This document shows positions 49,161 to 57,904 of a DNA stretch of 64,000 nt, one piece after another. Source of the stretch: Geomonas anaerohicana (lineage in GTDB: Bacteria > Desulfobacterota > Desulfuromonadia > Geobacterales > Geobacteraceae); contig NZ_JAEMHL010000010.1 of NCBI RefSeq assembly GCF_016458305.1, positions 1-64,000 on the forward strand. The letters are read 5' to 3'. The translations under genes and the position numbers were made by a program. Position 1 is the first letter of the stretch, and each line of letters begins with the position of its first letter. Under the pieces are notes generated by a model. The model had not been told where the DNA came from. It was given only the letters and a program-made list of their open reading frames with translations, and searched no databases.

Positions 49161-50342
49161 ATGAAACGGTTGCTCAAGAAAATAGTTTTTCTCGCTTTGC
49201 CCTACGCCCTGTACCTAGCCATCCCGTTCTGGGTGCTGCTTGGCACCGGCGAGTTCCGTTTTGACGTCGATCGCATGGTTAGTAACACGGTGCGTGGCGT
49301 CCCGCAGCAGGTGGGGTTCCGCTTTAACGAGTCTCCGTACAAGTACCTAAAGCTGAAAACCCTGAGTACCCTCCCACGAAGGGACGTCGTCGCCCTTGGC
49401 TCGTCGCGAGTGCTGCAGTTCCGTGACAAGATGTTTGTTCGAGGCAGTTTCTACAACGCGGGCTACACCGTCACTTCGGTGCCTCATTATCTTGCTTTCC
49501 TGTCCGCGCTTCCGGCGGACCGGTTGCCGAAAGTGCTGGTTGTCGGGTTCGACCAGTGGATGTTCAACAAGAAAGCCACCCCCGTCGATGGTGCGCCGGC
49601 GAAGGTGGACTTCACAGCCTACAAGCAGATGGATTTCTTCTCCGCAGTCAGGGCATCGGGCAACGTCTATAGGAAAATATTTGATGGTTCCCTTGCCCCT
49701 GATGATGTCCTTCTTGCCGGCAGAGGCGTAGTCTGTAGTGCCGGGAAGGGATCGGCTCCGCTAGAGAAAGTCGGTTTCAACGCCTTTGCCAACAAGACCG
49801 GCTTCTTGAATGACGGCAGTATGCACTACGGTGGGCAGATCGAGAGACTCCTTGCTGGAGCCAAGTCTGCGGACGACTACCAGTTCAAGAACACAGTGAA
49901 GAGGATCGAGAAGGGCGACACCATTTTCAGTTATGGCGACCACGTTAACGGCGAGGCGGTGCGCCAACTCAAACCATTCCTAGATTTCTGCCACAAGAAG
50001 AAGATCCACGTGGTGGCATTTTTACCGCCGTTTTCTGACACCGCGTACCGCAAAATGCAGGAAGGCGGTAAGTTCCAGTACCTTAAGGAATTGTCCCCCC
50101 TGCTGGCGTCGGTGCTCCGTGACTACGGCTATGAGTTCTACGACTTCAGTAGCATGGGTGCAGCCGGATCAAGCGACGTTGAGGCCATAGATGGATTTCA
50201 TGGCAGCCAATCGGTGTATCTCAACATGTTGATCAGGATGCTCGAAGCCGGCTCGGCCTTGAACGAGGTCTGCGACCTCAAGGCTTTGCGCGAGTCGGCC
50301 GCGCACAAGAAGAACAGATACCTGGTCTACGACATGTACTGA
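49161..50342 (+). CDS. SGNH-like (DltD/AlgJ-type) periplasmic partner protein
   Basis: 393 residues. One N-terminal membrane anchor (about 9-28) leaves the rest in the periplasm. ALGSSRVL (G80-S81-S82) looks like the SGNH block with the catalytic Ser, and D344-G-F-H347 is the matching Asp-x-x-His. In DltD and AlgJ/X, partners of this type receive or transfer the acyl group. The reading frame is less GC-rich and its codon use less biased than the core genes, suggesting acquired DNA. It starts 13 bases after the MBOAT gene. Confidence 0.78.
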   Translation: MKRLLKKIVFLALPYALYLAIPFWVLLGTGEFRFDVDRMVSNTVRGVPQQVGFRFNESPYKYLKLKTLSTLPRRDVVALGSSRVLQFRDKMFVRGSFYNAGYTVTSVPHYLAFLSALPADRLPKVLVVGFDQWMFNKKATPVDGAPAKVDFTAYKQMDFFSAVRASGNVYRKIFDGSLAPDDVLLAGRGVVCSAGKGSAPLEKVGFNAFANKTGFLNDGSMHYGGQIERLLAGAKSADDYQFKNTVKRIEKGDTIFSYGDHVNGEAVRQLKPFLDFCHKKKIHVVAFLPPFSDTAYRKMQEGGKFQYLKELSPLLASVLRDYGYEFYDFSSMGAAGSSDVEAIDGFHGSQSVYLNMLIRMLEAGSALNEVCDLKALRESAAHKKNRYLVYDMY

Positions 50343-50373
50343 AACGCCTTGGGAAGGAAAGCTTTAACAAATG

Positions 50374-50405
50374 GCGAGGGGGATGCTGTCCTTACTCGCT
50401 TTTTT
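50374..50405 (+). terminator. Terminator of the ACP-MBOAT-SGNH operon
   Basis: GCGAG pairs with CTCGC, helped by inner GGA/TCC pairs, and six T follow. It lies 31 bases after the SGNH-like gene. Confidence 0.55.
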
Positions 50406-50439
50406 GTGGCGTTTCTGCTATGTTGTGCGTTGTTTTGCC

Positions 50440-50463
50440 CGGAGCCTGTCGACAGGGCTCGGG
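50440..50463. repeat. Palindrome around TGTCGACA
   Basis: CCGGAGCC-TGTCGACA-GGGCTCGG is a near-perfect palindrome between the acylation and pse genes. Similar GAGCC..GGCTC sequences are common dispersed repeats in bacteria. The rest of 50406-50545 shows nothing clear. Confidence 0.45.
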
Positions 50464-50545
50464 CCAGAGTCAAAGTAGTAGGCGGGGACGGCGCTGCCGT
50501 CCGGCCTGAAAGATATTAATCGAAATAAACAAGCGAGGGACGAAC

Positions 50546-51556
50546 GTGTTAAAAAATCGCAGCATTCTGGTTACCGGTGGCACCGGGTCGTTTGGCAAGA
50601 AGTTCGTGGAAACCATTCTCACCGCTTACCCGGAGATCGAGCGGGTCGTGGTGTATTCCCGCGACGAACTGAAGCAGTTCGAGATGTCGCAGCAGTTTTC
50701 CCACGACAAGTACAAGCAGATCCGCTACTTCATCGGCGACGTGCGTGACCGCGAGCGTCTCTCCAAGGCCATGGAAGGGATCGACATCGTCATCCACGCC
50801 GCGGCCTTGAAGCAGGTCCCGGCCTGCGAGTACAACCCGTTCGAGGCGATCAAGACCAACATCCACGGCGCGCAGAACGTCATCGAGGCCGCCATCGAGC
50901 GCGGCGTGAAGCAGGTCGTTGCCCTTTCCACCGACAAGGCCGCCGCACCGATCAACCTCTACGGCGCCACCAAGCTCTGCTCCGACAAGCTCTTCGTCGC
51001 CGGCAACAACTTCAAGGGCAAGCACGACATCAAGTTCTCCGTGGTTCGCTACGGCAACGTCATGGGGAGCCGCGGTTCCGTCATTCCCTTCTTCATGAAC
51101 AAGAGGAGCACCGGCGTCCTCCCCATTACCGACGAGCGCATGACCCGCTTCAACATCACCCTCGAGGACGGCGTCAAGCTGGTGCTCTACGCGCTGGAGA
51201 ACATGTGGGGCGGCGAGATCTTCGTCCCCAAGATCCCGAGCTACCGCATCAACGACATCGCCGAGGCGATCGGCCCCAACTGCAAGCGCGAGGTCGTCGG
51301 CATCCGCCCGGGCGAGAAGCTGCACGAAGAGATGATCACCATGACCGACGCCATCTCCACCGTCGAGTTCGAGAAGTACTTCGTCATCCTCCCCTCCATC
51401 CCGCTTTGGGACGTGGACAAGTTCGCCGCCGCCTTCAACGGCAAGCTGTGCCAGGACGGCTTCTGCTACAACTCCGGCACCAACAGCGAGTGGCTCAACG
51501 TCGAGGAACTGCGCGAGCTGATCAAGGCCCACGTCGATCCGAACTTCACCTACTAG
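50546..51556 (+). CDS. pseB: UDP-N-acetylglucosamine 4,6-dehydratase (inverting)
   Basis: First step of CMP-pseudaminic acid synthesis: dehydration and C5 inversion of UDP-GlcNAc. 336 residues, short-chain dehydrogenase fold; NADP loop TGGTGSFGKKF, ALSTDKAAAP, YGATK. The pattern (SRDELKQFEM, RYGNVMGSRGSVIPFF, PSYRINDIAEAI) is that of PseB and not of the retaining PglF type. GTG start at 50546 after GCGAGGGA. PseC follows 10 bases later. Confidence 0.93.
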   Translation: MLKNRSILVTGGTGSFGKKFVETILTAYPEIERVVVYSRDELKQFEMSQQFSHDKYKQIRYFIGDVRDRERLSKAMEGIDIVIHAAALKQVPACEYNPFEAIKTNIHGAQNVIEAAIERGVKQVVALSTDKAAAPINLYGATKLCSDKLFVAGNNFKGKHDIKFSVVRYGNVMGSRGSVIPFFMNKRSTGVLPITDERMTRFNITLEDGVKLVLYALENMWGGEIFVPKIPSYRINDIAEAIGPNCKREVVGIRPGEKLHEEMITMTDAISTVEFEKYFVILPSIPLWDVDKFAAAFNGKLCQDGFCYNSGTNSEWLNVEELRELIKAHVDPNFTY

Positions 51557-51566
51557 GAGGCTGGGC

Positions 51567-52736
51567 GTGAAACAGGCACCGATCCCCTACGGCCGGCAGT
51601 CCATCTCCGAGGCCGACATCCAGGCGGTTGTTGACGTCCTGCGTTCCGACTGGCTGACGCAAGGGCCGTCCATCGAGCGCTTCGAACAGGCGGTGGCGCA
51701 GTATTGCGGCGCGAAGTACGCGGTGGCCGTGAACAGCGCCACCTCCGCGCTGCACATCGCCTGCCTCGCCGCCGAACTGGGCGAGGGGGACACCCTCTGG
51801 ACCACCCCCAACACCTTCGTCGCCTCGGCCAACTGCGGCCTGTACTGCGGCGCGGGTGTCGACTTCGTGGATATCGATCCCCGCACCTACAACCTCTCCG
51901 CGTCGGAACTGGAAAAGAAGCTGGTCCAGGCCAAGGCGGAGGGGACGCTCCCCAGGGTGGTGGTCCCGGTGCACTTCTCCGGGCAGCCCTGCGAGATGGA
52001 CAAGATCGCCGCGCTCTCCCGCGAGTACGGTTTTGCCGTCATCGAGGACGCCTCCCACGCCATCGGCGGCAAGTATAAGGGCGAGGCGATCGGCGGCTGC
52101 CGCTTCTCCGACATGACCGTGTTCAGCTTCCACCCGGTGAAGATCATCACCACGGCGGAAGGGGGCATGGTGCTCACCAACAGGAAGGACCTCTACGACC
52201 GCCTGATCCGCCTGAGAAGCCACGGCATCACCCGCGACCCCGCCTTCATGGAATGGGAAAGCGACGGCCCCTGGTATTACCAGCAGATAGAGCTCGGCTT
52301 CAACTACCGCATCACCGACCTGCAGGCGGCACTCGGCCTTAGCCAGATGAGCCGCCTGGACGAGTTCGTGGCGGCGCGGCACCGCCTGGCGGCGCGCTAC
52401 GACGAACTGCTGGCTCAGCTCCCGGTGGTGACCCCTTACCAGCACCCGGACAGCTACTCCGGTCTGCACCTCTTCGTGATCCGGCTCAAGCTGGACCAGA
52501 TCTCCAAGAGTCACCGCGAGGTGTTCGAATCGCTGCGCGGCCAGGGAATCCTGGTCAACCTGCACTACATCCCGGTGCACACCCAGCCCTACTACCGGCG
52601 CCTGGGCTTCAAGCCGGGCGACTTCCCCGAGTCCGAGCGCTACTACGCCGAGGCGATCAGCCTCCCCATGTTCTCCAGCCTCTCCGACGAGCAGCAGGAT
52701 AGGGTGGTCGCGGCGCTCAAAGAGGCGCTGTCGTGA
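51567..52736 (+). CDS. pseC: UDP-4-amino-4,6-dideoxy-AltNAc transaminase
   Basis: PLP aminotransferase of 389 residues that aminates the PseB product. PLP lysine in FSFHPVKIITTAEGG; N-terminal YGRQSISEADIQAVVDVLRSDWLTQGP is characteristic of PseC. DegT/DnrJ/EryC1 family. GGAGG precedes the start. It overlaps pseF by four bases (GTGA). Confidence 0.93.
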   Translation: MKQAPIPYGRQSISEADIQAVVDVLRSDWLTQGPSIERFEQAVAQYCGAKYAVAVNSATSALHIACLAAELGEGDTLWTTPNTFVASANCGLYCGAGVDFVDIDPRTYNLSASELEKKLVQAKAEGTLPRVVVPVHFSGQPCEMDKIAALSREYGFAVIEDASHAIGGKYKGEAIGGCRFSDMTVFSFHPVKIITTAEGGMVLTNRKDLYDRLIRLRSHGITRDPAFMEWESDGPWYYQQIELGFNYRITDLQAALGLSQMSRLDEFVAARHRLAARYDELLAQLPVVTPYQHPDSYSGLHLFVIRLKLDQISKSHREVFESLRGQGILVNLHYIPVHTQPYYRRLGFKPGDFPESERYYAEAISLPMFSSLSDEQQDRVVAALKEALS

Positions 52737-53428
52737 ACATCGCCATCATCCCGGCCCGGGGCGGCAGCAAGCGCATCCCCCGCAAGAACATCAAGGAGTT
52801 CTGCGGCAAGCCGATGATCGCCTGGTCCATCGAGGCGGCGCTTGAAAGCGGCTGCTTCAGCCGGGTGCTGGTTTCCACCGACGATGCCGAGATTGCCGAG
52901 GTGGCCAAAAAGTTCGGGGCGGAGGTTCCTTTCCTGCGCCCCGCGGAGCTTTCCGACGACCATACCGGCACCATCCCGGTGATCCGGCACGCCGTCGAGT
53001 GGGTGGCCAACGAGGGGGAGCGCCCCGAGTACGCCTGCTGCATCTACGCCACCGCCCCCTTCGTGACCTCGGCGGATCTGAAGCGCGGCCTGGACCTGAT
53101 CACGAACGCCGGCTGCTCCTACGCCTTCTCGGTGACCAGCTACCCCTTCCCGATCCAGCGCGCCATCAGGATCGACGGCAACGGCCGCGTCGGCATGTTC
53201 GACCCCGCCCAGTTCGGCACCCGCTCCCAGGACCTCGAGGAGGCCTTCCACGACGCGGGGCAGTTCTACTGGGGAAGCGCGGAGGCCTGGATCGCCGAGG
53301 AGAAGATTTTTTCAGAAAAGGCGGTTCCCGTCCTTCTGCCGCGCCACCAGGTGCAGGACATCGACACCCTGGAAGATTGGCACCGCGCGGAGCTGATGTT
53401 CCGGGCCTGGCGGGAAGAGAAGAAGTAA
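52733..53428 (+). CDS. pseF: Pseudaminic acid cytidylyltransferase
   Basis: Activates pseudaminic acid as CMP-Pse. 231 residues with the CMP-sialate synthetase signature IIPARGGSKRIPRKNIK and YATAPFV. The next gene is pseH with a 17-base gap, so the pseG hydrolase that often sits between them, or is fused, is missing here. GTG start overlapping the pseC stop. Confidence 0.92.
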   Translation: MNIAIIPARGGSKRIPRKNIKEFCGKPMIAWSIEAALESGCFSRVLVSTDDAEIAEVAKKFGAEVPFLRPAELSDDHTGTIPVIRHAVEWVANEGERPEYACCIYATAPFVTSADLKRGLDLITNAGCSYAFSVTSYPFPIQRAIRIDGNGRVGMFDPAQFGTRSQDLEEAFHDAGQFYWGSAEAWIAEEKIFSEKAVPVLLPRHQVQDIDTLEDWHRAELMFRAWREEKK

Positions 53429-53445
53429 AAACATCGAGGTGACAG

Positions 53446-54006
53446 ATGCGCCCTGAAGAGTTCAACCTGCGCCCCATCGAAGAGCGTGACCTCGATCTGG
53501 TCCTCTCCTGGCGCAACTCCGAGCGCGTGCGCTCCTACATGTACACGGACCACCTGATCGCTCCCGAGGAGCACCGGGCCTGGTTCGCCCGTACCCGCGA
53601 CGCGGAATTCCCCGCCACCCTCATCTTCGAATACCAGGGCCGTCCGGTCGGGCTGAAGAGCTTCAACCAGATCGACCGCCACTCCAACCGCTGCCACTGG
53701 GGCTTCTACCTGGGCGACGTGGAGCTGCCGCGCGGCTGCGGCACGGTGATGGGCTTTCTCGCCCAGGAGTACATCTTCGAGCAGCAGGGCTTCAGGAAGC
53801 TCTGCGCCGAGGCCTTCGCCTTCAACGAGGGGAGCATCAAGTACCACACCCGCCTGGGCTTCGCGCAGGAGGGGCGCCTGGTGCAGCACGTGCTGAAGAA
53901 CGGGCGCTACGAGGACGTGGTTGTTTTCGGCACTTTCAAAGAGAACTGGCTCGCCAACAAGGAAGCGTTGGCGGCAAAGATATTCCGGGAGGACGCAGCA
54001 CAATGA
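53446..54006 (+). CDS. pseH: UDP-4-amino-4,6-dideoxy-AltNAc N-acetyltransferase
   Basis: GNAT-family enzyme of 186 residues that acetylates N4 of the sugar before UDP release. RPIEERDLDLVLSWRNSERVRSYMYTD is the typical PseH start, and GFYLGDVELPRGCGTVMG fits the acetyl-CoA loop. AGGTGACAG precedes the ATG. It overlaps pseI by four bases (ATGA). Confidence 0.9.
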   Translation: MRPEEFNLRPIEERDLDLVLSWRNSERVRSYMYTDHLIAPEEHRAWFARTRDAEFPATLIFEYQGRPVGLKSFNQIDRHSNRCHWGFYLGDVELPRGCGTVMGFLAQEYIFEQQGFRKLCAEAFAFNEGSIKYHTRLGFAQEGRLVQHVLKNGRYEDVVVFGTFKENWLANKEALAAKIFREDAAQ

Positions 54007-55061
54007 GTTCTATCCAGATCGGGGGCAGGTCCATCGGTCCCGACCACGCGCCGTTCATCATCGCGGAGATGTCGGGCAACCACAACCAGTCCCTGGAGCG
54101 GGCCCTGGAGATCGTCGAGGCCGCGGCCGCGTCCGGCGCGCACGCCCTGAAGCTGCAGACCTACACCGCCGACACCATGACGCTCGACATCAAGGAAGGG
54201 GAGTTCTTCATCGAGGACCCCAAGAGCCTCTGGAAGGGGCGCTCCCTCTACGACCTGTACCAGGAGGCGCACACCCCCTGGGAGTGGCATAAGCCGATCT
54301 TCGACCGCTGCCGCGAGCTTGGGCTTATCTGCTTCAGTACCCCGTTTGACGCCACCAGCGTCGACTTTCTGGAAGAGCTGGACGCGCCCTGCTACAAGAT
54401 CGCTTCCTTCGAGAACACCGACCTGCCGCTGATCCGCAGGGTGGCGGCGACCGGGAAGCCGGTCATCATCTCCACCGGCATGGCGAGCCTCGCCGAGCTG
54501 GACGAGACGGTGCGCGCGGCCCGCGAGGCGGGCTGCCGCGACCTGGTGCTCCTGAAGTGCACCAGCACCTACCCGAGCACCCCGGAAAACACCAACGCCC
54601 GCACCATCCCGCACCTGCGCGATCTTTTCGACTGTGAGATCGGGCTCTCCGACCACTCCATGGGGGTGGGGGTCTCGGTGGCGGCGGTGGCACTCGGCGC
54701 CACCGTGATCGAGAAGCACTTCACCCTGCGCCGCGCCGACGGCGGGGTCGATTCCACCTTCTCGCTGGAGCCGGAAGAGCTGAAGAGCCTGGTGGTCGAG
54801 ACCGAGCGCGCCTGGCAGTCGCTGGGAAGGATCAGCTACGGCCCGACCGAGAAGGAGAAGAAGTCGCTGGTGTTCCGGCGCTCGCTCTACGTGGTCGAGG
54901 ACGTCAAGGCAGGCGAGCCGTTCACCGAAAAGAACGTCCGTGCCATCAGGCCCGGCAACGGCCTCCCCACCAAGTACCTGGAAACGTTCCTGGGCAAGCG
55001 CGCCGCGGTCGACATCCGCAGGGGCACACCGCTTTCCTTCGATCTCCTGGGCGGGCTCTAG
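54003..55061 (+). CDS. pseI: Pseudaminic acid synthase
   Basis: Condenses the 2,4-diacetamido-trideoxy-altrose with phosphoenolpyruvate. 352 residues: TIM-barrel NeuB-like domain with AEMSGNHNQSLERAL and EKHFTLRRADGGVD, then a C-terminal SAF/antifreeze-like domain (about 290-350, KNVRAIRPGNGLPTKY). SLWKGRSLYDLYQEAHTPWEWH marks PseI as opposed to NeuB or LegI. Its substrate depends on a PseG activity not found in the cluster. Confidence 0.93.
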   Translation: MSSIQIGGRSIGPDHAPFIIAEMSGNHNQSLERALEIVEAAAASGAHALKLQTYTADTMTLDIKEGEFFIEDPKSLWKGRSLYDLYQEAHTPWEWHKPIFDRCRELGLICFSTPFDATSVDFLEELDAPCYKIASFENTDLPLIRRVAATGKPVIISTGMASLAELDETVRAAREAGCRDLVLLKCTSTYPSTPENTNARTIPHLRDLFDCEIGLSDHSMGVGVSVAAVALGATVIEKHFTLRRADGGVDSTFSLEPEELKSLVVETERAWQSLGRISYGPTEKEKKSLVFRRSLYVVEDVKAGEPFTEKNVRAIRPGNGLPTKYLETFLGKRAAVDIRRGTPLSFDLLGGL

Positions 55062-55130
55062 CGCCGGTCGTTTTTCCCTCTGCGGCGTGGCGTCGCGGAC
55101 GATGCAACTTTCAGAAAGGGTTTTGAGAAT

Positions 55131-56609
55131 ATGGCAATGAGGCTCCTGTGCGTCTCCACATCTAAGAACACCAGCGTGATCTTGCAGAAGATCATGGACC
55201 AGTACAAGGACGAGATCGAGTTCCTGCTGCACGTCGGCGACAAGGACTCCGATCTCAAGGCCTCGTCCATGACCAGGATGACGAGGACCAGGGCGGTCGG
55301 CAAGACCCATGTCATGGACGGGCAGAAGTTCAACGGCCTGCTGCACTCGGTGATCACCCGGGACGACTTCGAGAAGGACATCTCCATTTTCATCGACCAC
55401 CTGCATCGCAGGGACGAAAAGTTCTGCTATAAATCTCACAACCTGGCATGCATGCAGGATTACCTGGATTACTACTACATCCTGTTCGACGTCATGGCGG
55501 AAAAGGTCATCGAGAACAACATCACCCACATGCTGTTCTTCAACGTGCCGCACCTGGCCTACGACACCATCCTGTACCAGATCGGCAAGAGCCTCGGGCT
55601 GAAGATCGTCATCGTCACCCAGTCGCTGTTCCCGAACAAGTTCTTCTCCATGCCGTCCATGGACGCCTACGGCGGCTTCGAGCCCAAGAAGCACCAGGCG
55701 CCGCCGGCGCACATCGAGAAGAACAAGGAAATCGACCTCTTTTACATGAAGAACGTGAAGCAGGAGCAGGGGGAGACCGGCAAGATCACTGCCAAGGCCA
55801 TCGGCCACATCCTCTCCTTCCTGGCCATCAAGAAGCCGTCGTACCTGTTGAACCCAGTCAAGCTGTTCGATATCCTGAAGCGCACCAACGACATTTACCG
55901 GCGGCTGCCCAAGTGGCGCGATCCTTTCGCACGGTTCTTCCATGTCAACGAGTTGGAGTACTTCGAGCACATCATCCAGTACGAGAAGGCCGAGTACGAC
56001 CTGGACGTCCCCTTCGTCTACTTCCCGCTGCAGCTGCAGCCGGAGATGACCACCTCGGCGCTGGGGGGATACTTCCGGGACCAGGCGCTCGCCATCGAAT
56101 GCCTGGCCAGCATCCTGCCGGACAACGTGAAGATCTACGTCAAGGAGAACCCGAAGCAGGGGGCCTACAACAGGGGGCCGCTCTTCTACCACCGCCTGCG
56201 GCGCATCAAGAACGTGGTGGTGCTCCCCTCGTTCGCCAACACCCACACCCTGACCGACCGCTCCCTCTTCGTCTGCACCATCACCGGGACCGTGGGGTGG
56301 GAGGCGCTCGTCAAGGGGAAGAAGGCGCTCATCTTCGGCAACACCTGGTACCAGTCCTTCCCGGGCGTGTTCAAGTACGGGGACGCTACCAGCTACGACG
56401 ACATCATCAACTACCAGATCGACCACGCCGAGCTGGAGCAGGCCTTCGGGGCGCTGCTCTATAAGTGCCACGACGGCGTGGTGGACCGGCACTACACCAA
56501 GCTGGTCTCCGACTACAATGCCGAGAAAAACGACGAAGGCGTCTGCCCGCTCCTGATGGACCTGCTGAGGGGCAAGGCCGAGTTCACCTTCACCCCCCGC
56601 TCCGCATAG
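55131..56609 (+). CDS. Putative glycosyltransferase, capsule-synthesis (KpsC/KpsS)-like
   Basis: 492 residues, no signal peptide. The C-terminal half has the pattern of Capsule_synth (Kdo-transferase-like) proteins: FVYFPLQLQPEMTTSALGG, then a block LPDNVKIYVKENPKQ, then a short SFANTHTLTD and CTITGTVGWEALVKGKKALIFG resembling their nucleotide-sugar site. The N-terminal half is unrecognised. Placed straight after pseI, it may transfer pseudaminic acid (a CMP-linked acid like Kdo). This is an inference from fold pattern and context. Start 55131 fits the AAAGGG upstream only loosely. Confidence 0.6.
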   Translation: MAMRLLCVSTSKNTSVILQKIMDQYKDEIEFLLHVGDKDSDLKASSMTRMTRTRAVGKTHVMDGQKFNGLLHSVITRDDFEKDISIFIDHLHRRDEKFCYKSHNLACMQDYLDYYYILFDVMAEKVIENNITHMLFFNVPHLAYDTILYQIGKSLGLKIVIVTQSLFPNKFFSMPSMDAYGGFEPKKHQAPPAHIEKNKEIDLFYMKNVKQEQGETGKITAKAIGHILSFLAIKKPSYLLNPVKLFDILKRTNDIYRRLPKWRDPFARFFHVNELEYFEHIIQYEKAEYDLDVPFVYFPLQLQPEMTTSALGGYFRDQALAIECLASILPDNVKIYVKENPKQGAYNRGPLFYHRLRRIKNVVVLPSFANTHTLTDRSLFVCTITGTVGWEALVKGKKALIFGNTWYQSFPGVFKYGDATSYDDIINYQIDHAELEQAFGALLYKCHDGVVDRHYTKLVSDYNAEKNDEGVCPLLMDLLRGKAEFTFTPRSA

Positions 56610-56744
56610 GGGGAAACAGGCACCGCCGCTGTGCGCGCGGTGCTTCGATGCCCAAAGCCGGCGCCGGATGCCGGCCTCCTGTTGCAGCCAGTAGATATTT
56701 GCCATCCCAGAAATCTGGCCGCCCCCCGCGGCATAGGAGGAGTC

Positions 56745-57755
56745 ATGAGGAAGATGCTGGTTACCGGTGCCGCCGGTTTCATCGGCTTTCACCTGAGCAA
56801 GAGACTTTTGGCCGCCGGCGTCGAAGTGGTCGGCCTGGACAACCTGAACGACTACTACGACGTCAACCTGAAGTACGGACGCCTGAAGCAGCTCGAAGAG
56901 ACCCCCGGCTTCCGCTTCGTCAAGATGGAGCTCTCCGACCGGGAAGGCATGGCCGATCTTTTCAAGCGCGAGCAGTTCGACGTCGTGGTCAACCTCGCTG
57001 CCCAGGCCGGGGTGCGCTACTCCCTGATCAATCCCTACGCCTACGTGGACAGCAACCTCTCCGGGTTCATGAACATTCTGGAAGGGTGCCGCCACCACGG
57101 GGTCAAGCACCTCGTGTACGCCTCCTCCAGTTCGGTGTACGGCGCCAACACCACCATGCCCTTCTCCGTGCATCACAACGTCGACCACCCGGTCTCGCTC
57201 TACGCCGCCACCAAGAAGGCCAACGAGCTGATGGCCCACACCTACTCGAGCCTGTACGGCATCCCCACGACCGGCCTGCGCTTCTTCACCGTCTATGGAC
57301 CGTGGGGGCGCCCGGACATGGCGCTCTTCCTGTTCACCAAGGCCATTCTGGAAGGGCGCCCCATCGACGTCTTCAACTACGGCAAGATGCAGCGCGACTT
57401 CACCTACGTCGACGACATCGTCGAGGGGGTCACCCGCGTCATCGACAACGTGCCGGCAAAGGACTCCACTTGGAGTGGCGCCCATCCCGACCCGGGCACC
57501 AGCTACGCCCCGTACAAGATCTACAACATCGGCAACAACAACCCGGTTGAGCTGTTGCGCTTTATTGAAGTGTTGGAAAAGGCCCTGGGCAAGGAAGCGC
57601 AGAAGAACCTGCTCCCGATCCAGGCTGGCGACGTTCCGGCCACCTATGCCGACGTCGACGACCTGATGCGGGATGTCGGGTTCCGTCCCGCCACCTCCAT
57701 CGAGGACGGCATCAACCGCTTCGTCGCCTGGTATCGCGAGTTCTACGGGCTTTAA
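56745..57755 (+). CDS. UDP-glucuronate 4-epimerase
   Basis: NAD-dependent SDR epimerase of 336 residues. GAAGFIGFH nucleotide loop, YASSSSVYG, and YAATKKANE catalytic Tyr/Lys. [15 protein letters not shown] and [17 protein letters not shown] are typical of the GAE/CapI/LspL group, giving UDP-galacturonate. AGGAGGAG precedes the ATG at 56745; the frame is open upstream to 56631. The 135-base gap before it holds no gene. Confidence 0.88.
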   Translation: MRKMLVTGAAGFIGFHLSKRLLAAGVEVVGLDNLNDYYDVNLKYGRLKQLEETPGFRFVKMELSDREGMADLFKREQFDVVVNLAAQAGVRYSLINPYAYVDSNLSGFMNILEGCRHHGVKHLVYASSSSVYGANTTMPFSVHHNVDHPVSLYAATKKANELMAHTYSSLYGIPTTGLRFFTVYGPWGRPDMALFLFTKAILEGRPIDVFNYGKMQRDFTYVDDIVEGVTRVIDNVPAKDSTWSGAHPDPGTSYAPYKIYNIGNNNPVELLRFIEVLEKALGKEAQKNLLPIQAGDVPATYADVDDLMRDVGFRPATSIEDGINRFVAWYREFYGL

Positions 57756-57769
57756 TACCGACCGCTCCT

Positions 57770-57843
57770 CCCCCCAGCGGGGGGAGGTTGGGAGGGGGGT
57801 GTTCTGATTGCTCCCTCCCCGTCCCTCCCCCTCCGGGGAGGGG
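57770..57843. repeat. Two adjacent GC-rich hairpins
   Basis: CTCCCCCC/GGGGGGAG (57770-57787) and CTCCCC..GGGGAG (57824-57843) with related G- and C-runs between. They belong to the family at 150, 26396 and 47302. Confidence 0.6.
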
Positions 57844-57904
57844 ACGACGCTGCCTCAGCATCATCAAGAGCCAATCTCTCATCAAAGCTGCAGAAAGGAT
57901 CGCT

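Noticed and set aside
47457-50342. A complete dlt operon
   Set aside because: No DltA-type adenylation enzyme is present and Gram-negative cells lack teichoic acid; only an analogy is justified.
50440-50463. The TGTCGACA palindrome as a recombination attachment site
   Set aside because: No integrase, tRNA gene or direct repeat pair accompanies it.
53907-57485. 1192-codon open frame antisense to pseI, the KpsC-like gene and the epimerase gene
   Set aside because: Same codon-bias artefact; it covers three well-supported genes and resembles no protein.
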